Assembly: GCA_002367235.1 (NCBI GenBank) | Contig: DFBC01000139.1 | Span: forward strand, 1-15,114 | DNA: 15,114 nt | Direction of reading: 5' to 3' | From: Cellvibrionales bacterium UBA3090 | GTDB lineage: Bacteria > Pseudomonadota > Gammaproteobacteria > Pseudomonadales > Porticoccaceae | Part shown: in pieces, positions 1 through 8,304 of the stretch | Layout of the letters: each line of letters starts with the position of its first letter | How positions within the stretch are numbered: position 1 is the first letter of the stretch | Translations under genes and position numbers: made by a program | Notes under the pieces: model-generated | What the model saw: the letters and a program-made list of their open reading frames with translations, nothing else | Told to the model about the DNA's origin: nothing | The model's database searches: none

Positions 1-1133
1 CCAGCTTGAAATATTCCCATAGAAAACTTCACTGGCGTTGAGGGTTCGAGCTTGCGTTTAGCCAATGCAGTCCAAAGTACCGCAAATACAGGCGCAAGCA
101 GCATAATAAAGAGTGGGTTTAGCGCACCAAATTGCGAGGCGTTGATTTCAATACCGAATAGTTGTCGGTCTACTACACGGTCTGCATATAGGGTCATTGA
201 TGCGGCTGTTTGTTCAAACAGAGCCCAAAATACCACGGTGGAAAAGGTCAGGGCGATGAGAACAAACATTCGACCACGTTCCACTGAATTACAGCGAGCC
301 AGAATAAACCAGATGAGACCGATGGCGACAATAACCGCGAGTCCATTTAGTGAGTACTCTACGATGTGGGAGGCCTGAACCAGTTGCCAGAACCCGAATA
401 GTGACAACACGCCGCAAATATAGATTAACCACTCTCTGTTTAATCCCGGCAGTATGCTTTCCTTCAACCGTAGCGGATTATGGGGTTCTGCTGCCCCTTG
501 TAAATAACGCTGTCCGAACAGAAAAATGATCAGCCCAATTATCATGCCGATTCCAGCTGCACCAAAACCGTACCGCCAACCCCATGTCTCACCTAGATAA
601 CCACAGAGTAAAGTTGCTACAAAGGCGCCGATATTGATGCCCATATAAAAAATGGTGAATCCGCTGTCGCGACGCGGATCATTAGCTTCGTAGAGCTTTC
701 CTACAATGGTTGAGATATTGGGTTTTAGAAAACCAACCCCAACAATAATGAGAGAGATGGAAAAGTAAAAAACCTGAAGGCTGCGTTCATCGCGCGTTAT
801 ATTCCCCTGAAGGTATTGAGCCGGGGTACCCTCAAAGGCCATGCCGAGGTGGCCCAGTGTTAATAGACAGCCGCCAAAAATGACGGCTTTTCGCATGCCT
901 AAATAGCGATCGGCCAGAAGACCGCCTATTACCGGCGTAGAATAGACAAGCGCTGCATAGCTACCCAGGACGTCAAGCCCCATTGCATCGGTGAATAAGT
1001 GGTACTTTGTAAGATACAGCAGCAGTAAATACTTCATGCCATAGAAGGAAAACCGCTCCCACATTTCTGTGGCAAAGCAGATATACAGACCTTTTGGGTG
1101 GCCTAGAAATTGGTCGTGCTGGTATGACGGCAT
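1..1133 (-). CDS. Proton-coupled oligopeptide transporter (POT/PTR2 family), 3' end cut off by the window
   Basis: Inner-membrane symporter expected to take up di- and tripeptides with protons. Reading the minus strand from ATG 1133 gives 377 open codons to the left edge with no stop. The family usually has about 450-500 residues, so roughly the last quarter or fifth lies outside. Family signatures are clear. The helix-1 proton motif ExxERFxxYG is at residues 23-32 (EMWERFSFYG), the PTR2 signature GFTIFYMGINIGAF is at 158-171, and the FEQ motif of helix 7 is at 306-308. Long hydrophobic stretches fit about 10 membrane helices in the visible part. It is divergent from fadD, with 197 bases between the two starts. 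No strong ribosome site precedes ATG 1133, but the N-terminus (MPSYQHDQFLGHPKGLY) aligns naturally with the family. Family assignment is certain. Peptide specificity cannot be told. Confidence 0.93.
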   Translation of the reverse strand, partial: MPSYQHDQFLGHPKGLYICFATEMWERFSFYGMKYLLLLYLTKYHLFTDAMGLDVLGSYAALVYSTPVIGGLLADRYLGMRKAVIFGGCLLTLGHLGMAFEGTPAQYLQGNITRDERSLQVFYFSISLIIVGVGFLKPNISTIVGKLYEANDPRRDSGFTIFYMGINIGAFVATLLCGYLGETWGWRYGFGAAGIGMIIGLIIFLFGQRYLQGAAEPHNPLRLKESILPGLNREWLIYICGVLSLFGFWQLVQASHIVEYSLNGLAVIVAIGLIWFILARCNSVERGRMFVLIALTFSTVVFWALFEQTAASMTLYADRVVDRQLFGIEINASQFGALNPLFIMLLAPVFAVLWTALAKRKLEPSTPVKFSMGIFQA

Positions 1134-1239
1134 ACAACGAGTCACTTTTCTTTTATTTTTGAGTTGTAGCGCTTTACTTTGCTTTCCATAGTAGAACAGT
1201 AAATTAACGATTCTTACAGCCCTGAAGATTATTACCCAA

Positions 1240-1257
1240 TAGGTGTAGATTCACCTA
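1240..1257. promoter_or_regulatory. Palindrome TAGGTG-N6-CACCTA between the peptide transporter and fadD
   Basis: Perfect 6-base arms TAGGTG (1240-1245) and CACCTA (1252-1257) flank the centre TAGATT. The site lies in the 197-base divergent intergenic region, about 75 bases upstream of the fadD-like start, and could be an operator for either gene. The half-site spacing is not that of CRP (GTGA-N6-TCAC) and it does not resemble the FadR consensus. A related core, GTGTAGAATCAC, occurs upstream of mlaA at 10608-10619. The palindrome is seen directly. The regulatory role is inferred. Confidence 0.3.
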
Positions 1258-1330
1258 CACAGTGGTTGCGTTACAAGCAATCACTCCGATAGCATGAGAA
1301 ATACTGTATAAGTGGTCGGGAATTGTCATT

Positions 1331-3010
1331 ATGGCGTTAGAAGAGACAGTGATGTCTGTAGATGAAGCGGTGCGAAAGGCCAAGAAAACCTATGCTGTTT
1401 CAGAAACGTTGGAGCCATCGGAAGTGAGCACGCTTGTGGATGTGTTACAGCAGGCGGTCAGGCTCTACCCAGACCAGCCCGCGGTGACTTCATTGGGTAA
1501 TACCCTTACTTACGCAGAGCTGGATCAATTGTCTTCGGCCTATGCGGCTTACATTCAACAAGCTACCAATCTAAAACCTGGCGATCGAATGGCAATACAA
1601 ATGCCAAGTCTGGCCCAGTATCTTGTTGTTGCCTACGGCGCTTTTAAGGCCGGTCTCGTTGCGGTGAATATCAACCCGCTTTATACCGAGGTGGAGCTTG
1701 AGTATCAATTTAATCATGCCAATGTAAAAGCTGTTGTGGTGTTTGATAAGTTTTTGCCGGTGGTCGAAGCGGTGCGGGCGAAAACCTCACTTGAATATAT
1801 TTTTGTTACCTCGCCATTCGACCTGCACTCTCCGGTTAAGCGTACGCTGATGTCTGTCCTCCTCAAACTGTTGGGGAAAGCAGTACCTTATGGTTCCGCC
1901 ATTTCACTGCGCACCGCATTGGCGACTGACCCGCAACAGCTTATACCTGCAACGTTAGCCCCGGAAGATATGGCGTTATTACAATATACGGGTGGTACGA
2001 CAGGGGTATCCAAGCCAGCCATTATCAGTCATAGCAATATGGTTAGTGTTACCCGTCAGGGGTGGGAGATGTTGCACTTAGCCTCGGCAAAAGCAGGGAG
2101 CGAACGGATAGTTTCGCCCTTGCCGCTTTATCATATTTATGCCTTTGCCCTGTCAGTGACCACGGGCGTTTATATGGGGGCACACACATTATTAATTCCA
2201 AACCCGCGGGATATTAATGGCTTTGTTAAATTGCTTAGGAAGTGGCCCGGAACGATTTTTTCCGGTTTAAACACCTTATTTGTGGCATTAATAGAACATA
2301 AAGATTTCGATAAAGTGGATTTTTCACCTTTGAAAATCACGCTCTCTGGTGGTTCTGCTTTGGCCGAGGCTACCGCGGGATACTGGAAAAAAGTGACGGG
2401 TTGTGAGATTTGCAATGCCTATGGCCTCACCGAGGCTTCCCCCGTCGTTTCATTTAGTCCTCCTGGCGCGCAGAAGCCGGGTTCGGTTGGAATTGCTGTA
2501 CCCAATACCGAGCTGCGGATTGTTGATGAAAATGGCCAGCCGCTTGCTGTTGATGAGCATGGTGAAATTTGGGTCCGGGGGCCACAAGTGATGCAAGGCT
2601 ACCTTAACTTTCCTGAAGAGACAGCAAAAACCATTACTGACGATGGCTGGTTGAAAACTGGTGATGTAGGTTCAGTAGATAGTGATGGCTTTCTTTTTAT
2701 CCACGACCGCCAAAAAGATTTGGTTATTGTTTCCGGTTTTAATGTGTATCCCAATGAGATTGAAAGTGTGATCTCACACCACCCGGACATTACCTACAGC
2801 GCGGTTATAGGTGTAGCGGATGAGCACTCTGGCGAAGCCGTTAAATTATTTGTTGTGAGTACCAACCCCAGTTTGACCGAAGAAGATGTACGTGCCTTTT
2901 GCCGCGATAAGTTGGCACGGTATAAATGGCCAAAATACATTGAGTTTAGAGATGAACTGCCCCTTTCGAATGTAGGCAAGGTGTTGCGTCGGGAGTTGCG
3001 TGACAGCTAA
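1331..3010 (+). CDS. fadD: Long-chain acyl-CoA synthetase (FadD-like AMP-forming ligase)
   Basis: Activates long-chain fatty acids to acyl-CoA with ATP, through an acyl-adenylate, for beta-oxidation or lipid synthesis. It acts at the inner face of the cytoplasmic membrane. The 559 residues match the size of E. coli FadD (561). ANL-superfamily motifs appear in order: phosphate loop YTGGTTGVSK (219-228), YGLTEASP (364-371), GWLKTGD (439-445), DRQKDLVIVSGFNVYP (459-474), and the catalytic lysine of LSNVGKVLRREL near residue 550. One small departure is K-P-A after the phosphate loop, where FadD usually has K-G-A. The start used is ATG 1331, with GGGA 9 bases upstream. ATG 1352 (residue 8), after a purine-rich stretch, is a possible alternative. 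hrpA begins 3 bases after the stop, so the two are probably co-transcribed. Because paralogues are common, substrate length is inferred. Confidence 0.9.
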   Translation: MALEETVMSVDEAVRKAKKTYAVSETLEPSEVSTLVDVLQQAVRLYPDQPAVTSLGNTLTYAELDQLSSAYAAYIQQATNLKPGDRMAIQMPSLAQYLVVAYGAFKAGLVAVNINPLYTEVELEYQFNHANVKAVVVFDKFLPVVEAVRAKTSLEYIFVTSPFDLHSPVKRTLMSVLLKLLGKAVPYGSAISLRTALATDPQQLIPATLAPEDMALLQYTGGTTGVSKPAIISHSNMVSVTRQGWEMLHLASAKAGSERIVSPLPLYHIYAFALSVTTGVYMGAHTLLIPNPRDINGFVKLLRKWPGTIFSGLNTLFVALIEHKDFDKVDFSPLKITLSGGSALAEATAGYWKKVTGCEICNAYGLTEASPVVSFSPPGAQKPGSVGIAVPNTELRIVDENGQPLAVDEHGEIWVRGPQVMQGYLNFPEETAKTITDDGWLKTGDVGSVDSDGFLFIHDRQKDLVIVSGFNVYPNEIESVISHHPDITYSAVIGVADEHSGEAVKLFVVSTNPSLTEEDVRAFCRDKLARYKWPKYIEFRDELPLSNVGKVLRRELRDS

Positions 3011-3013
3011 TCC

Positions 3014-6000
3014 ATGGAAAATGAAATTAATCAGTGGCGAGATAAAATTGCCCAGTGCCTTAGTGCGGATCATTATCGACTTCACCAGCAACTGAATAAA
3101 ATCAGTCGTCGAGCCAGAGAGCAAAAACCCTTTGATCAGGACTTGAAAGCGTTTACCGACAAACTGGAAATCTCATATCAAAAGGTCGTCGCGCGTCGTG
3201 AAAGTGTGCCAGTTATTCAATTTCCAGAAAACCTCCCGATTGCAGAGCGCCGCGAAGAAATTAGGGAAGCGATTGCCAATCATCAAGTAGTGGTTGTTGC
3301 GGGAGAGACCGGGTCGGGGAAAACCACGCAACTGCCTAAAATCTGCTTAACGCTAGGGCGGGGTGTGACGGGTATGATTGGGCATACCCAGCCGAGACGT
3401 ATCGCTGCAAGAACCGTTGCTAATCGTATTGCCGAGGAGCTGAATCAGCCCCTAGGAAACACGGTGGGTTATCAGGTTCGATTTAATGAAACCAGTAGTG
3501 AAAACACGCTGGTTAAATTAATGACAGATGGTATTTTACTGGCTGAAATTCAACATGACCGTTATCTGAATAAATACGACACCCTAATTATTGATGAGGC
3601 CCATGAGCGCAGCCTTAATATTGATTTTCTTTTAGGCTACTTAAAGAATATCCTGCCTAAACGGCCAGATCTTAAGCTGATTATTACTTCTGCAACCATC
3701 GATGTTGAAAGATTTTCAAAGCATTTTAATGATGCGCCAGTCATCGAGGTTTCTGGACGAACCTATCCCGTTGATGTCGAATATCATCCGTTGGAGGAAG
3801 ACCGGGATCTCAGCCAGTCAGTTCTGGAGACGGTTGAACATATTCTTAGCTTGCCGAAACGCGGCGATATTTTGGTATTTCACAGTGGTGAGAGAGAGAT
3901 ACGAGAAACAGCCAATGTACTTCGCAAGGCACAACTGCCTCATCTAGAAGTGGTTCCTCTCTACGCACGGCTAAGCCTTGCAGAACAAACCAAAGTGTTT
4001 AAACCCCATAAGGGCATTAGAGTCGTGCTTGCGACTAATGTGGCTGAAACTTCGTTAACTGTTCCAGGTATTCGCTATGTAATCGACCCGGGGACGGCTC
4101 GTATCAGCCGCTACAGTTATCGAACGAAAGTACAGCGGTTACCGATCGAAGCTATTTCACAAGCGAGCGCCAATCAGCGAATGGGGCGTTGTGGCCGGAT
4201 CAGCGAGGGCGTTTGTTTTCGCCTATACAGTGAGGATGACTTTAATAGCCGTGCAGAGTTCACGGACCCGGAAATTATTCGAACTAACCTGGCTTCCGTT
4301 ATTTTAAAGATGTTGTATCTGCGCATTGGGGATATTCGCCATTTCTCGTTTGTGGATGCACCGGATAACCGGTTAATTAATGATGGCTTTAATCTTTTAA
4401 AAGAATTGCAGGCGGTAAATGCCCGTGGTGAATTAACCACCATTGGGCGGCAGCAATCACGGCTTCCTGTCGACCCTCGAATGGGTAGAATGCTCTTGGC
4501 TGCAGCCAAGGAAGGTGCGTTGCAAGAAGTCATGGTGATCGTTTCTGCTCTGAGTGTTCAGGATCCAAGGGAACGCCCAGCTGACAAACAACAAGCAGCC
4601 GATGAAAAACACCGTCAGTGGCAGGATAAGGAATCTGATTTCGTTGCATTGCTGAATATGTGGCAACACTTCGAAGAGCAGCGTCAGGAATTAAGTCGTA
4701 ATCAATTTGATAAGTATTGTCGTCGGCAATTTGTGTCGCCTCTACGGATGCGAGAGTGGCGAGACTTGCACCACCAACTGCATACCGCTTGCCGGGAATT
4801 AAAACTAAAAGAAAACCATCAGCCAGCCAGCTACCAATCCATTCACGCTGCACTGCTAACTGGACTTTTGGGGCACATTGGCTTTCGCCATGAAAATAGA
4901 GAGTATTTGGGCGCTCGAAATCGAAAATTTCATTTGTTTCCAGGCTCGGGCATACAGAAAAAACCACCTAAATGGGTGATGTCTGCCGAAATGATAGAGA
5001 CCTCCCGGCTGTTTGGTCACCATAATGCAGCTATTGACCCCGAATGGCTAACCCGGTTAGCCGCGCATTTGGTAAAAAAGAATTATAGCGAACCTCACTA
5101 TAGCGCCCGGAATGGTCAGGTCATGGCCTATGAGAAACAGACGCTCTATGGCCTGCCGATCGTTGAAAAACGTCGTTGTTCCTACGGCACAATAGACCCC
5201 AAATTATGTCGAGAAATTTTTATTCGAGCAGCATTGGTGGAAGGGGAGTACAAGGGGAAGGGACACTTTTTCAAACATAATAGAGATCTTCAGCAGAGCT
5301 TAGAAGATATCGAGTCGCGGATTCGCCGTAGAGATATTCTGGTTGATGATCAGGCATTATTTGAGTTTTATAGCGAGATTATTCCGTCGGATATTATTAA
5401 TCTGGCAGGCTTTGAGCATTGGCGTAAGGGGGCAGAAAAAAGTCAGCCGCGACTCTTGTATATGTCTAGCGAGCAGTTGGCACAGCGCCAATTAAACGAA
5501 GGTACAGAAGCTCAGTTTCCCGATCACCTTGAATGGCAGGGTATCCACTACCCGCTAAGTTATCATTTCGAGCCCGGTCACCCTGAGGACGGGGTAAGTG
5601 TCACGGTACCCGTCAGCATTATTCATCAGGTGCCTGCCCATCGTTTTGATTGGTTGGTTCCCGGGATGTTGCGAGATAAATGTATCGCTTTGGTTAAGGG
5701 GCTGCCTAAATCGCTCAGGCGACATTTTGTTCCTGTGCCCACCTTTGTCGATAAAGCGATGCCCTCGTTAAAGCCCTGCGATATGCCGCTGACTGAAGTG
5801 CTTGGGCATCAGTTGAAACGGCACGCAAATATCGATATCACACCTGAACACTGGCAGCAGGTCGACGTAGATGATATCTATAAGTTGAACATTAAACTGG
5901 TTGATGAGAATAACCAGGTACTGAGTATGAGTCGGGACTTGCCGGCATTAAAAGCCCAGTACCGGGGCCAGGTCACGAAGACCGTAAACCAATCTGTTGA

Positions 6001-6892
6001 TAATACAATTGAGCGAGAGAACGTAGTTGGCTGGGATTTTGGTGAGCTACCCGAAGTCTTTTCGATTGAACAGCATGGTTTAACTATCCGTACCTATCCC
6101 GCCTTGGTTCTAAATAATCAACGCGTTGATTTGAAGTTGCTGGACAGTCCAACGGTGGCGGCTAATCAAACGGTTGATGGATTGGTGAGACTGTATCAGT
6201 TGGTGTTGCCGGAACCGGCTAAATATCTTCGTAAACAATTGTTAAAAGGCAAGGATCTTCAGTTAAAGGCGGCGGGGCTCCCGGGTAAAGACTTGCTAAT
6301 AGAAAGCATCACCAAAGCAGCGTATTTTCAAGCGCTACTCGAGGGTAAGTCGATACCTCGTTCACAGGTAGCTTTCGAGGCTTCGCTGGTGGAGGGGAAG
6401 GGCCAGATTGTAGCCCGTGCCAATGAATTGGAGCAGTTGTTGACTACTTGGTTGCCCCAGCTTGCTGAGATCCGTAAATCGATAAAAAAACAGGGGATAT
6501 CAGCTGTTCATGCGGTGAGCGATATCAATCACCAGCTAGGTTTACTTTTTAAAGATAGCTTTCTTTCTCTCGTTCCTTTGCAATGGTTACTGCAGTATCA
6601 GCGATATTTAAAAGCGATTTTAATGAGGCTGGACAAATTACCTTCTCAACCGCAGAAAGATCGAGAGTTGGTTCTGGTTCTGGAAAAACTGCAGAAGAGA
6701 CTGGCTCACTACGATCCTCATTGGGATGAATTTTCTGCAGAGCAACGGTCTGAAATTTGGCTGCACCGGTTTATGTTACAAGAGTACCGTGTATCCTTAT
6801 TTGCCCAGCAATTAAAGACAGTGTTTCCAATTTCAGATAAACGCATTGAGGCTCATTGGCAGGAACTTAAGTTGGGATTGCCAGGGTTATGA
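3014..6892 (+). CDS. hrpA: ATP-dependent RNA helicase HrpA (DEAH box)
   Basis: Cytoplasmic DEAH/RHA helicase. In E. coli, HrpA is linked to mRNA processing and rescue of stalled ribosomes. The 1292 residues are close to E. coli HrpA (about 1300), so the gene appears complete. Core motifs are all present: I GETGSGKTTQLP (from residue 97), Ia TQPRRIAAR, II DEAH (194-197), III SAT (226-228), V LATNVAETSLTVPG, and VI QRMGRCGR (388-395). The helicase-associated and HrpA-specific C-terminal regions fill the rest. The start at ATG 3014 lies 3 bases after the fadD stop and has no good Shine-Dalgarno sequence (nearest GGGAG is 18 bases away), which suggests translational coupling to fadD. No intrinsic terminator is visible after the stop, so some read-through into the hvf locus is possible. 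Confidence 0.97.
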   Translation: MENEINQWRDKIAQCLSADHYRLHQQLNKISRRAREQKPFDQDLKAFTDKLEISYQKVVARRESVPVIQFPENLPIAERREEIREAIANHQVVVVAGETGSGKTTQLPKICLTLGRGVTGMIGHTQPRRIAARTVANRIAEELNQPLGNTVGYQVRFNETSSENTLVKLMTDGILLAEIQHDRYLNKYDTLIIDEAHERSLNIDFLLGYLKNILPKRPDLKLIITSATIDVERFSKHFNDAPVIEVSGRTYPVDVEYHPLEEDRDLSQSVLETVEHILSLPKRGDILVFHSGEREIRETANVLRKAQLPHLEVVPLYARLSLAEQTKVFKPHKGIRVVLATNVAETSLTVPGIRYVIDPGTARISRYSYRTKVQRLPIEAISQASANQRMGRCGRISEGVCFRLYSEDDFNSRAEFTDPEIIRTNLASVILKMLYLRIGDIRHFSFVDAPDNRLINDGFNLLKELQAVNARGELTTIGRQQSRLPVDPRMGRMLLAAAKEGALQEVMVIVSALSVQDPRERPADKQQAADEKHRQWQDKESDFVALLNMWQHFEEQRQELSRNQFDKYCRRQFVSPLRMREWRDLHHQLHTACRELKLKENHQPASYQSIHAALLTGLLGHIGFRHENREYLGARNRKFHLFPGSGIQKKPPKWVMSAEMIETSRLFGHHNAAIDPEWLTRLAAHLVKKNYSEPHYSARNGQVMAYEKQTLYGLPIVEKRRCSYGTIDPKLCREIFIRAALVEGEYKGKGHFFKHNRDLQQSLEDIESRIRRRDILVDDQALFEFYSEIIPSDIINLAGFEHWRKGAEKSQPRLLYMSSEQLAQRQLNEGTEAQFPDHLEWQGIHYPLSYHFEPGHPEDGVSVTVPVSIIHQVPAHRFDWLVPGMLRDKCIALVKGLPKSLRRHFVPVPTFVDKAMPSLKPCDMPLTEVLGHQLKRHANIDITPEHWQQVDVDDIYKLNIKLVDENNQVLSMSRDLPALKAQYRGQVTKTVNQSVDNTIERENVVGWDFGELPEVFSIEQHGLTIRTYPALVLNNQRVDLKLLDSPTVAANQTVDGLVRLYQLVLPEPAKYLRKQLLKGKDLQLKAAGLPGKDLLIESITKAAYFQALLEGKSIPRSQVAFEASLVEGKGQIVARANELEQLLTTWLPQLAEIRKSIKKQGISAVHAVSDINHQLGLLFKDSFLSLVPLQWLLQYQRYLKAILMRLDKLPSQPQKDRELVLVLEKLQKRLAHYDPHWDEFSAEQRSEIWLHRFMLQEYRVSLFAQQLKTVFPISDKRIEAHWQELKLGLPGL

Positions 6893-6944
6893 CGAGATTC
6901 ATTGCATGATGTTTACAATTAGTTTTTGAAATTTATTCTTGGCT

Positions 6945-6972
6945 GAAACTTAATTTGTAACGCTCGGTCATA
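6945..6972 (+). promoter_or_regulatory. Candidate ECF/sigma-E-type promoter upstream of hvfA
   Basis: GAAACTT (6945-6951) resembles the sigma-E -35 box GGAACTT with one mismatch. It is followed after 15 bases by GTCATA (6967-6972), a partial match to a GTC-type -10. A transcript would start near 6979 and carry a leader of about 60 bases. Bufferin-type loci are known to be driven by ECF sigma factors, which makes this worth noting. A competing reading is a sigma-70 -10 at TATAAA (7009-7014) without a convincing -35. TGTAACG at 6956-6962 also looks ECF-like, but the next CGTC (6984) is too far away. Confidence 0.3.
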
Positions 6973-6981
6973 GTATTCACC

Positions 6982-6999
6982 TTCGTCTGGATGGACGAA
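6982..6999. repeat. Inverted repeat TTCGTC-N6-GACGAA upstream of hvfA
   Basis: Perfect 6-base arms at 6982-6987 and 6994-6999 around TGGATG, 38 bases before the hvfA start. It sits just downstream of the candidate ECF promoter and overlaps where a -35 for the alternative TATAAA box would be. It could therefore be an operator for a dimeric regulator or a small hairpin in the leader. The repeat is seen directly. Its function is inferred. Confidence 0.4.
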
Positions 7000-7037
7000 T
7001 CAACAATATATAAAACTATTATTTATGGAGATTAATT

Positions 7038-7424
7038 ATGTCAAAGCATAACCTCAAACCACTGGCGGCAGCAGTTGGTGCTGCATTTATGGCATCCGTT
7101 GCAATTTCGCCGATGGCTTCTGCTGCGGAAAACCCCTTTCAGGCCAATGAACTGAGCTCAGGTTATAACCTGGCTGATTCTCACGGCGAAGGCAAGTGCG
7201 GCGAAGGTAAATGTGGTGAAAACAAGAAAGCCGCAAATGAAGGCAAATGTGGCGAAAACAAGAAAGCCGCGAATGAAGGGAAATGTGGCGAAAACAAGAA
7301 AGCCGCGAAGGAAGGAAAATGTGGTGAGGGTAAATGTGGCGAAAATAAAGCCAAATCTTCTAAAGAGGGAAGTTGTGGAGAGGGTAAGTCTTCTAAAGAA
7401 GGTAGCTGTGGTGGAAAAGGCTAA
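7038..7424 (+). CDS. hvfA: HvfA-type secreted RiPP precursor with repeated EGKCG motifs
   Basis: Small (128-residue) precursor peptide of the MNIO/bufferin class, likely a periplasmic metal (copper) chelator after modification. The N-terminus has a Sec signal peptide: K3/K7, then a hydrophobic stretch, with likely cleavage after SPMASA (residue 29). A short linker with the family-like NPFQANELSSGY follows. From residue 50 onward it is low complexity. EGKCG motifs occur at 51-55, 56-60, 68-72, 80-84, 92-96 and 97-101, and EGSCG at 110-114 and 121-125. All eight cysteines (54, 59, 71, 83, 95, 100, 113, 124) lie in these motifs. Cysteine spacing is 12 in the middle and 5 at the two paired ends. 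The start is well supported by GGAG 7 bases upstream of ATG 7038. The oxidase gene begins 21 bases after the stop with no terminator between, so the genes form an operon. In known homologues the Cys of EGKCG is converted to thiooxazole or oxazolone/thioamide groups. That chemistry is inferred here. Confidence 0.92.
   Translation: MSKHNLKPLAAAVGAAFMASVAISPMASAAENPFQANELSSGYNLADSHGEGKCGEGKCGENKKAANEGKCGENKKAANEGKCGENKKAAKEGKCGEGKCGENKAKSSKEGSCGEGKSSKEGSCGGKG
7215..7322 (+). repeat. Three in-frame 36-base tandem repeats in hvfA
   Basis: Units 7215-7250, 7251-7286 and 7287-7322 each encode GENKKAANEGKC, the last with K in place of N. Copies differ almost only at third codon positions, plus AAT to AAG. 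This points to recent duplication with purifying selection on the protein. Shorter 15-base EGKCG units flank the array on both sides. Copy number could vary between strains by slippage or recombination. Confidence 0.9.
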
Positions 7425-7445
7425 TACACATTTTTGAGGTTCCCC

Positions 7446-8303
7446 ATGGATAACAACCAATTCCCTGTGCATGGCGCGGGAATGGGGTTGAGGCGGGCCC
7501 TAATGGGCCCGTTGTCTTCTGTGTCCACGGAGCAAGTGGATTTCATGGAAGTGGCTCCTGAAAACTGGATCAATGTAGGTGGACGTTTTGGCAAGCAGTT
7601 TCGTCAGTACACCGAGCGGTTTCCATTTCTCTGTCATGGCTTGTCGTTATCGATTGGTTCTCCAGCACCGTTAGATTTTGATTTGTTGGCTCAAATAAAG
7701 CAGTTTATAACGGAGCATCAAATCCGCTGTTACTCAGAGCATTTGAGTTATTGCAGTGATTCGGGGCATCTCTATGATTTGATGCCAATACCTTTTACCG
7801 AAGAAGCGGTTCATTACACGGCTGATCGCATTCGGCAGGTTCAGGATTTTTTGGGGCAACGAATTGCCATAGAAAATGTTTCTTACTACGCAGCACCTCA
7901 ACAGGAAATGGCTGAAATCGATTTTATCAATGCGGTGTTAAAGGAGTCAGACTGCGACTTTTTATTGGATATCAATAATATTTATGTGAACAGCGTCAAT
8001 CACCGATACGATGCTGAACAATTTCTACAACAGTTGCCGGGGCATCGTGTCGCTTACGTACACATGGCTGGCCACTATGTCGAAGCTGAAGATCTATTAG
8101 TAGATACCCATGGAGCTGACATTATTGACCCAGTTTGGGCTCTGCTCGGTAAGGCGTATGCGCTATTTGGCGTTATGCCTACCTTGCTTGAGAGGGACTT
8201 TAATCTTCCTCCGGTAGACGAGTTATTAGCTGAGGTTGCACAAATTAAAACTGTTCAAGCCGAGTATTCATTTGTGACAGCCAATAATGCGATTGGAGCT
8301 TGA
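7446..8303 (+). CDS. hvfB: MNIO (DUF692) multinuclear iron oxidase, HvfB-like RiPP-modifying enzyme
   Basis: Cytoplasmic TIM-barrel oxidase with two or three iron ions that oxidatively modifies precursor cysteines, here presumably those of HvfA. The 285 residues match the family length. Conserved signatures include GMGLRR (12-17), MEVAPENW (34-41), CHGL with H64, SEHLSY with E98 and H99, P114/P116, IEN with E143, LLDINNIYVN with D175 and N177, HMAGH (206-210), DTHG (220-223) and LLERD with E249. The Glu, Asp and His metal ligands of the family are thus in place. The start at ATG 7446 has GAGG 6 bases upstream. An in-frame TTG at 7434 would overlap that ribosome site and is less likely. It is followed almost directly by its DUF2063 partner. 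The enzyme class is certain. The exact product on HvfA is inferred from homologous systems. Confidence 0.93.
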   Translation: MDNNQFPVHGAGMGLRRALMGPLSSVSTEQVDFMEVAPENWINVGGRFGKQFRQYTERFPFLCHGLSLSIGSPAPLDFDLLAQIKQFITEHQIRCYSEHLSYCSDSGHLYDLMPIPFTEEAVHYTADRIRQVQDFLGQRIAIENVSYYAAPQQEMAEIDFINAVLKESDCDFLLDINNIYVNSVNHRYDAEQFLQQLPGHRVAYVHMAGHYVEAEDLLVDTHGADIIDPVWALLGKAYALFGVMPTLLERDFNLPPVDELLAEVAQIKTVQAEYSFVTANNAIGA

Positions 8304-8304
8304 T

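Noticed and set aside
52..378. Plus-strand open frame at the left edge
   Set aside because: Antisense to the peptide transporter, whose conserved motifs (e.g. FEQ) are read from the minus strand here.
1240..1257. CRP site upstream of fadD
   Set aside because: The GTG and CAC half-sites are 6 bases apart. The CRP consensus needs 8 between them.
4530..4967. Minus-strand open frame of 145 codons inside hrpA
   Set aside because: It lies wholly within the well-supported helicase gene and has no recognisable motif or ribosome site.
7215..7322. Tandem repeats as a possible CRISPR array
   Set aside because: Repeats are contiguous without spacers, in frame and protein-coding.
7038..7424. HvfA as a simple metallothionein
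   Set aside because: The signal peptide, the EGKCG signature and the adjacent DUF692/DUF2063 genes fit a modified RiPP precursor better.
7213..7437. Second plus-strand frame within the hvfA repeats
   Set aside because: A by-product of the tandem repeat (Lys/Arg-rich). hvfA itself has the signal peptide, ribosome site and partner genes.
7434..7445. TTG 7434 as start of the MNIO gene
   Set aside because: The codons would overlap the GAGG ribosome site that serves ATG 7446.
7158..7472. Open frame on the minus strand across hvfA (104 codons, rich in Phe/Thr)
   Set aside because: It is the mirror of the GAA/AAA-rich repeats, which cannot form stop codons in that frame. It has no family resemblance.
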